A stretch of 64,000 bases of DNA from Streptomyces sp. ST2-7A (GTDB lineage Bacteria; Actinomycetota; Actinomycetes; Streptomycetales; Streptomycetaceae), in NCBI RefSeq assembly GCF_021390475.1, contig NZ_JAJUWS010000003.1, positions 62,001 through 126,000 on the forward strand, written 5' to 3'. A program made the translations under genes and the position numbers. Positions 59,786 to 64,000 of this stretch are shown here, piece after piece. How positions within the stretch are numbered: the stretch's first letter is position 1; every line of letters starts with the position of its first letter. The notes below the pieces were generated by a model. The model saw only the letters and a list, made by a program, of their open reading frames with translations. It made no database searches and was not told where the DNA came from.

Positions 59786-60979
59786 ATGACCGAGAGCACG
59801 AACTTTGGCAAGGACAACGAGGACGGCCGCAGGGGGGCCGGTCCCGGTGGCGGGTCGGGCGGTGACGGGTCGGGCACGGGGGTGCCGGGCCGTCGGCGGC
59901 GCCACTACCCCGGCATCTCCTCCCGGGCCTACGAACACCCCGCGGACCGCTCCGCGTTGGTCGCGCTGCGGAAGCTGACCGGCTTCGACACGGTCTTCAA
60001 GACCCTCAGCGGCATGTTGCCCGAGCGGAGCCTGCGCCTGTTGTTCCTGTCGGACTCGGTGCGGGTGAGCGAGCGGCAGTTCGCCGAACTGCACCACATG
60101 CTGCTGGACGCCTGCGCGATCCTGGACCTGGAACGGGTCCCCCCGATGTACGTCTCGCAGGACCCGCAGCCCAACGCCATGTGCATCGGCCTGGACCAGC
60201 CGATCATCGTGGTCACCACCGGGCTGGTGGACCTGCTGGACGAGGAGGAGATGCGCGCCGTCGTCGGCCACGAGGTCGGTCACGCGCTCTCCGGCCACGC
60301 CGTCTACCGGACGATCCTGCTCTTCCTGACCAGCATCGCGGTGCGGGTGGCGTGGATCCCGCTGGGCAATGTCGCGATCATGGCGATCGTCACCGCGCTG
60401 CGCGAGTGGTTCCGCAAGTCGGAGCTGTCCGCGGACCGCGCGGGCCTGCTGGTGGGCCAGGACCTGGACGCCTCGCTGCGCGGGCTGATGAAGCTCGCCG
60501 GCGGGCACAACCTGCACCGGATGAACATCGACGCGTTCCTGGAGCAGGCCGAGGAGTACGAGGCGGGCGGCGACCTGCGCGACTCCGTGCTGAAGATCCT
60601 CAACGTCCTGCCCCGCACGCACCCCTTCGCGGCCGTCCGCGCGGCCGAGCTGAAGAAGTGGTCGCTGACCCGGGACTACCAGCGGCTGTGCGACGGCCAC
60701 TACCCGCGTCGGGACGAGGACGGCGGGACCCGGATCTCCGACTCCTTCCGGGAGTCGGCCGGTCACTACGCCCAGACCGTGCGCAACGGCCGCGACCCGC
60801 TGATGAAGCTGGTCAACGACGTGGCGACGGGCGCGGGCGATCTCGGCGGCAAGCTGCGGGACTTCGCCACCGGGTCCGGACGGCCCCGCCGCCCCGACCC
60901 GAACGGTTCCGCCGGATCCGGGAACGCCGACGGTCCCAACGGTTCGGGCGAACCGAACGGTTCCGGCGACCACCGCTGA
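59786..60979 (+). CDS. M48 family membrane metallopeptidase
   Basis: A 397-residue zinc peptidase. The catalytic VVGHEVGHALSGH (HExxH) is near residue 160, with the third ligand in SELSADRAGLLV. TM segments lie at about 170-215. The N-terminal 50 residues (Gly/Arg-rich) and the C-terminal 40 (Asn/Gly/Ser repeats such as GSGEPNGSGDH) are disordered. HtpX-like enzymes degrade damaged membrane proteins; this may act similarly. ATG 59786 has GGAGGGGG upstream. Confidence 0.9.
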   Translation: MTESTNFGKDNEDGRRGAGPGGGSGGDGSGTGVPGRRRRHYPGISSRAYEHPADRSALVALRKLTGFDTVFKTLSGMLPERSLRLLFLSDSVRVSERQFAELHHMLLDACAILDLERVPPMYVSQDPQPNAMCIGLDQPIIVVTTGLVDLLDEEEMRAVVGHEVGHALSGHAVYRTILLFLTSIAVRVAWIPLGNVAIMAIVTALREWFRKSELSADRAGLLVGQDLDASLRGLMKLAGGHNLHRMNIDAFLEQAEEYEAGGDLRDSVLKILNVLPRTHPFAAVRAAELKKWSLTRDYQRLCDGHYPRRDEDGGTRISDSFRESAGHYAQTVRNGRDPLMKLVNDVATGAGDLGGKLRDFATGSGRPRRPDPNGSAGSGNADGPNGSGEPNGSGDHR

Positions 60980-60988
60980 GTCCGGCCC

Positions 60989-61031
<43 letters not shown>

Positions 61032-61257
61032 CGACGACCGTCCCGCCCGGCGCGGGCCCGAGGCGCGTCGCGCGCCCGGGAGCGTCCGGTGACGGATCGG
61101 TGATCGGTCGGCCGGGCCCGCACCCCCGGCACGGGCCCCCGCGGTTCCCTGTCGATGCCTCCCTGATCCCCTGTGGAGCAACGCCTCCCGGGCGGCCCCG
61201 ACCGGGCCCGTGCGACTCGTCCGGCTCCGCGCCGGCGACGTCCGCGACCGTCCGGGG

Positions 61258-62388
61258 TCACTCCCCGGCGGTGGGCGTCCCCCGCAGGGTGCCGCACACC
61301 ACACCCTCGCCGGCCGACCGGTCCAGGACGGAGAACGGGTCCGTGCCGCCGAACCCCGATGGATCGTCCGGGTCCTCCCCGGCCCTGTCCCCGGCGCCGC
61401 CGTCCCCCGTGGGCCGCTCCCCGGCGAAGAGCGGGCGCAGCTCCCGGGAGGGGTCCACGGCGCAGTCGGCCGGCCCGGCGGCGACCTGTGAGCCCACCAG
61501 GACGACCCGGCGATCGCGCAGGTCCTGCTCGGTGAACTCCAGTCGCAACCGGCGCTGCACCAGGAACAGCGAGGCCGGCTCATCGGTGTCGGCGTCCGCC
61601 GGCCGCACCGCGTAGGCGGCGACGAGCGCCACGGAGACCTCCAGCGCGCGTCCGGCGCCGACCTCCCGCACGGTGAAATTCCCCCCGGTGCGCACCCGGG
61701 GATCGGCGAGCGCGACCACCGAGGGGTCGAACCGGATCAGCCACCCGGTGGCGACCGACCCCTCGTCGCCGCCGGCCAGACTGCGATCGAGTTGGCGCTG
61801 CTGTTCGGGCCGCAGCAGACCCCGGACGGGCAGCACGGTGGCGCCGGTCAGCACCTCGGGCGTGAGCGTGGCCGCCACCACGTACTCCTTGGCCAGGGCG
61901 AGTGCCTGCGCGACCTGCTCCCGACCGAACTCCTCGGTGCGGCGCGCCTCGGGCACCTCGAGGCCGGCGGCTCCGACGCCCAGGTCGGCCACCGGCCCCT
62001 CCCCGGTCACCTCCTCGACCGTGCCGCCGGGAACCTCCGAGCCGGGGACCAGGGGCACCACCACGGTCCAGGGCGGGGTGGTGTACTCGACGGTTCCCGT
62101 GTAGGGCGAGTGGGTGCCCAGCAGCACCGCGACGGCGAGGGCGGTCAGGACGATCAGGCCCAGCACGATGCCCTGCGCGGGCAGTCCGGAGCCCCAGCGG
62201 GACTCGGGGACGGGGGCGAAGCGGTTGCGGACCGGGGAGGTCTCCTCCTCCAACCGGTGTTGGGCGGAGAATTCCTCGATGCGGGCAGCCCGGACGAACG
62301 ACTCGTCGAAGACGGTCGATCGCCACTCCTCGTCCTCCCCGGAGAATCCTGTGGGGGTTCCCTCCGGAGGTTCTGAACGCCCGGCCAC
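61258..62388 (-). CDS. SCO2583-type membrane protein
   Basis: A 376-residue protein. The N-terminal segment EWRSTVFDESFVRAARIEEFSAQHRLEE shares the DExFVxAAR pattern with the protein encoded upstream (62907-63659). One TM helix (GIVLGLIVLTALAVAVLL) is near residue 75-92. The remaining 280 residues would be extracytoplasmic with two Cys (ADCAVDPSRE, VVCGTLRG). Relatives in Streptomyces lie beside proA. Biochemical role unknown. GTG 62388 stands 6 nt after TACGCT and inside a GGAGGA context. Confidence 0.8.
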   Translation of the reverse strand: MAGRSEPPEGTPTGFSGEDEEWRSTVFDESFVRAARIEEFSAQHRLEEETSPVRNRFAPVPESRWGSGLPAQGIVLGLIVLTALAVAVLLGTHSPYTGTVEYTTPPWTVVVPLVPGSEVPGGTVEEVTGEGPVADLGVGAAGLEVPEARRTEEFGREQVAQALALAKEYVVAATLTPEVLTGATVLPVRGLLRPEQQRQLDRSLAGGDEGSVATGWLIRFDPSVVALADPRVRTGGNFTVREVGAGRALEVSVALVAAYAVRPADADTDEPASLFLVQRRLRLEFTEQDLRDRRVVLVGSQVAAGPADCAVDPSRELRPLFAGERPTGDGGAGDRAGEDPDDPSGFGGTDPFSVLDRSAGEGVVCGTLRGTPTAGE

Positions 62389-62394
62389 TCCTCC

Positions 62395-62400
62395 AGCGTA
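62395..62400 (-). promoter_or_regulatory. -10 hexamer for the SCO2583-type gene
   Basis: TACGCT (minus strand) 6 nt before the GTG at 62388; the spacer is GGAGGA, which could also act as a ribosome-binding site if transcription began further upstream. Confidence 0.45.
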
Positions 62401-62906
62401 GGACGGTGAGGGGCGAGGAGACAGTCCGCCCGGGAACGATTTCCGCGTCGGCCGACCGACTCCCGCCGACCGCGACGGCCGGACATCGGGTGTTCCCCGG
62501 TCCCGGCGGCGGCGTCCCCGGGGCCGGCACGGGCTCCGGGCGCCGACGGCGGGGGTTCCGGGGCTCTCCCCCGGAGGAACGGCCCGATCCGTTCACGGTG
62601 ACGCTTCACCCCGCCGGTGGACGCCCCGAACACATGGCCCGGTCCCCTCCCGCCCCTCGCGGGTCGCCCCGGCGCCCGCCACGGCGCGGCGGCCCGCGAG
62701 GAGCGCGGCGGCGGGAGTGGACCGGTGTGGGCGCGGCGGCGGGAGTGGACCGACAGCGGTGAACGCTCGGCGGTGGACGGGAAGGGGACGCCCGCCACCG
62801 ACGCGTCACCACCGCCCCCGGACCCGTGCCCATGCCCGTGTCCACCCCCGTGTCCCGGCCGGGTTCCCGGGGACGTGCCGCGCGGGATTCGGCCGAACCG
62901 GGCGGT
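62401..62906. other. Intergenic region between the two SCO2583/2584-type genes
   Basis: About 505 bp without a supportable gene. It holds the 22-bp direct repeat at 62703-62752. Confidence 0.5.
62703..62752. repeat. 22-bp direct repeat
   Basis: Two exact copies of a 22-bp sequence (GCGCGGCGGCGGGAGTGGAC and two more bases) at 62703-62724 and 62731-62752, 6 bp apart. Confidence 0.85.
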
Positions 62907-63659
62907 TCAGCCCCCGCGCCCCCCGAAACCGCCCCGGTCGTACCCCGGCCCCGCCGCCCCGGCGGGCGCGCCCGTCCCGGAGATCGCCCCGTCCGGCAAC
63001 TCGGCCGGGGGCGCCGGCTCACCGGCGGGCTCCCCCGTTCCGGCGTCCCGGTCGATCGAGACCAGGGCGAAGGCGATCACGCTGAGGCCCATCACCACCG
63101 CCAGCACACAGGCCACCGGCCGCTGCCAGCGCCCCGGCCACCGCATCGGGATCGCCGGCGGACGCACCGACCCCGCACCGGCGGCGGCGCCGGAGCCGGC
63201 GGACGCCCTCCGGCCACCGGCTCCGGCCACCCGGTGTCCGGGCGGGCGGCCGACGCCGTCGGGGCCGGGCCCCCCGGAGATTCCCGGAACCCCTCGAAGC
63301 CCGGCGCCGGCGTCCGGGAAGAAGCCGTGTCCCAGGCCGTACCCGTAGCCGTAGGTGTGGCCGAAACCGGGGTCGGGAAAGGCCGGGCCGGGGTCCGCCG
63401 GGTCGACGAAGGGGTGGTCGTAGACGAGCGGGTCGCCGTCGGGGAAGGGCTCCGCACGCTCACGGGCCGCCTCGCGCTCCGCGCGCTCCAGGGCGGCTTC
63501 CAGCGATCGCTCGGCGGCGCTGGGCTCGTGCACCCGCGCCGCCGCGACGAACGCCTCGTCGAGCACCAGGGCGTCGAACGCCTCGTCGGCCGCCCCGTGG
63601 TCTCCGCTGTCGGGCCCCTCACCGTCCGGGAACGGTGGGCCCGTCGGGTCCTCCGGCAC
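62907..63659 (-). CDS. SCO2584-type membrane protein (spore-wall associated family)
   Basis: A 250-residue protein. The N-terminal motif DALVLDEAFVAAARVHEPSA matches that of the neighbouring SCO2583-type protein. A Gly/Tyr/Pro-rich middle (TYGYGYGLGHGFFPD) follows, then a TM helix (VACVLAVVMGLSVIAFALVS) near 190 and a short Gly-rich outer tail. In S. coelicolor a protein of this type is linked to the spore-wall synthesis complex; I assign it by layout and position beside proA. GTG 63659 follows TAGGCT by 6 nt. Confidence 0.75.
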   Translation of the reverse strand: MPEDPTGPPFPDGEGPDSGDHGAADEAFDALVLDEAFVAAARVHEPSAAERSLEAALERAEREAARERAEPFPDGDPLVYDHPFVDPADPGPAFPDPGFGHTYGYGYGLGHGFFPDAGAGLRGVPGISGGPGPDGVGRPPGHRVAGAGGRRASAGSGAAAGAGSVRPPAIPMRWPGRWQRPVACVLAVVMGLSVIAFALVSIDRDAGTGEPAGEPAPPAELPDGAISGTGAPAGAAGPGYDRGGFGGRGG

Positions 63660-63665
63660 GCCCCC

Positions 63666-63671
63666 AGCCTA
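63666..63671 (-). promoter_or_regulatory. -10 hexamer for leaderless SCO2584-type mRNA
   Basis: TAGGCT (minus strand) 6 nt before the GTG at 63659; same hexamer and spacing as at the response regulator (5247-5252). Confidence 0.5.
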
Positions 63672-63708
63672 GGACGATCGGGGACCGAACGGGAAGTCCC
63701 GCCCGAAT

Positions 63709-64000
63709 TCACCCCCGGATGTGCCCCTCTCCGGTGACCACGTACTTGGTCGAGGTCAGCTCCGGCAGGCCCATGGGGCCGCGCGCGTGGAGCTTCTGGG
63801 TGGAGATGCCGATCTCGGCGCCGAAACCGAATTGACCCCCATCGGTGAATCGCGTCGAGGCGTTGACGATCACCGCCGTGGAGTCCACCCGGGAGACGAA
63901 CCGCCGCACCGCCGCGGTGTCGCGCGAGATGATCGACTCGGTGTGCCCGGAGGACCAACGCCGGATGTGCGCCACGGCGGCGTCCAGGTCGGACACCACA
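63709..64000 (-). CDS. proA: Glutamate-5-semialdehyde dehydrogenase, C-terminal end
   Basis: The last 97 codons of gamma-glutamyl phosphate reductase, the second step of proline synthesis. Family stretches: [70 protein letters not shown]. The frame runs off the right edge of the window, so the catalytic Cys is not visible. Confidence 0.95.
   Translation of the reverse strand, partial: VVSDLDAAVAHIRRWSSGHTESIISRDTAAVRRFVSRVDSTAVIVNASTRFTDGGQFGFGAEIGISTQKLHARGPMGLPELTSTKYVVTGEGHIRG

Noticed and set aside
62389..62906. A further gene between the two SCO2583/2584-type genes
   Set aside because: Frames are open on both strands but overlap the 22-bp direct repeat and show no domain or start signal.

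Overview
The window is very GC-rich chromosomal DNA from an actinomycete, almost certainly a Streptomyces or a close relative. The evidence is the strong G/C bias at third codon positions, the GTG starts, the actinobacterial families (NSS transporter with MetS-type subunit, DUF3097, SCO2583/SCO2584-type proteins, DnaJ with HrcA/CIRCE) and a gene order that matches, as far as I recall, the conserved Streptomyces core from znuCB-zur to leuS and proA. I see no phage, insertion sequence, CRISPR array, rRNA or biosynthetic gene cluster. The content is mostly housekeeping.

Layout. 0-5 kb: end of a zinc ABC transporter (znuC, znuB), zur, a frameshifted dihydrofolate-reductase-like gene, then uppS, recO and a NarL-type response regulator on the minus strand. 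5-9.4 kb: a histidine kinase and an MMPL transporter upstream of that regulator; a run of 30 consecutive C lies between kinase and transporter. 9.4-16 kb: leuA with a leucine leader peptide, a TerB-like zinc-ribbon protein, and a divergent GH4 glycosidase / PfkB sugar kinase pair. 16-21 kb: the phoH-ybeY-corC-like-cytidine deaminase-like-era string. 21-30 kb: RNase Z and HIT proteins, a vitamin K-dependent gamma-carboxylase-like membrane protein, a tricorn-type protease, and an NSS sodium symporter with its small subunit. 30-36.7 kb: rsmE, dnaJ and hrcA (with CIRCE), a metallo-beta-lactamase fold protein, DUF3097 and hemW. 36.8-44.6 kb: a long-chain acyl-CoA ligase, lepA, rpsT, a membrane-anchored unknown and holA. 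44.6-55 kb: a small unknown protein, comEC, comEA, degV, a coiled-coil membrane protein, and leuS preceded by a leader peptide with a terminator and two tandem tRNA-Ala(GGC) genes. 55-64 kb: a zinc-ribbon protein, a histidine phosphatase, rsfS, an LCP/LytR-type protein, nadD, a 50-residue membrane protein, an M48 peptidase, two related membrane proteins of the SCO2583/SCO2584 type, and the 3' end of proA.

Themes. (1) Leucine supply is controlled at two points by similar logic: leuA (synthesis) and leuS (tRNA charging) each follow a tiny ORF with three adjacent Leu codons, and the leuS leader is followed by a textbook intrinsic terminator. (2) In at least 18 places a TANNNT-like -10 hexamer lies only 6-8 nt before the start codon, predicting leaderless mRNAs for a large share of the genes, including both leader peptides. 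(3) The G30 tract on the coding strand between the MMPL gene and the kinase gene is extraordinary and could be a variable or G-quadruplex-forming regulatory element, or an assembly artefact. (4) Two genes (the DHFR-like one and comEC) have no stop codon where the protein should end, and one of them has a poly-C frameshift, so sequence accuracy at homopolymers needs checking.
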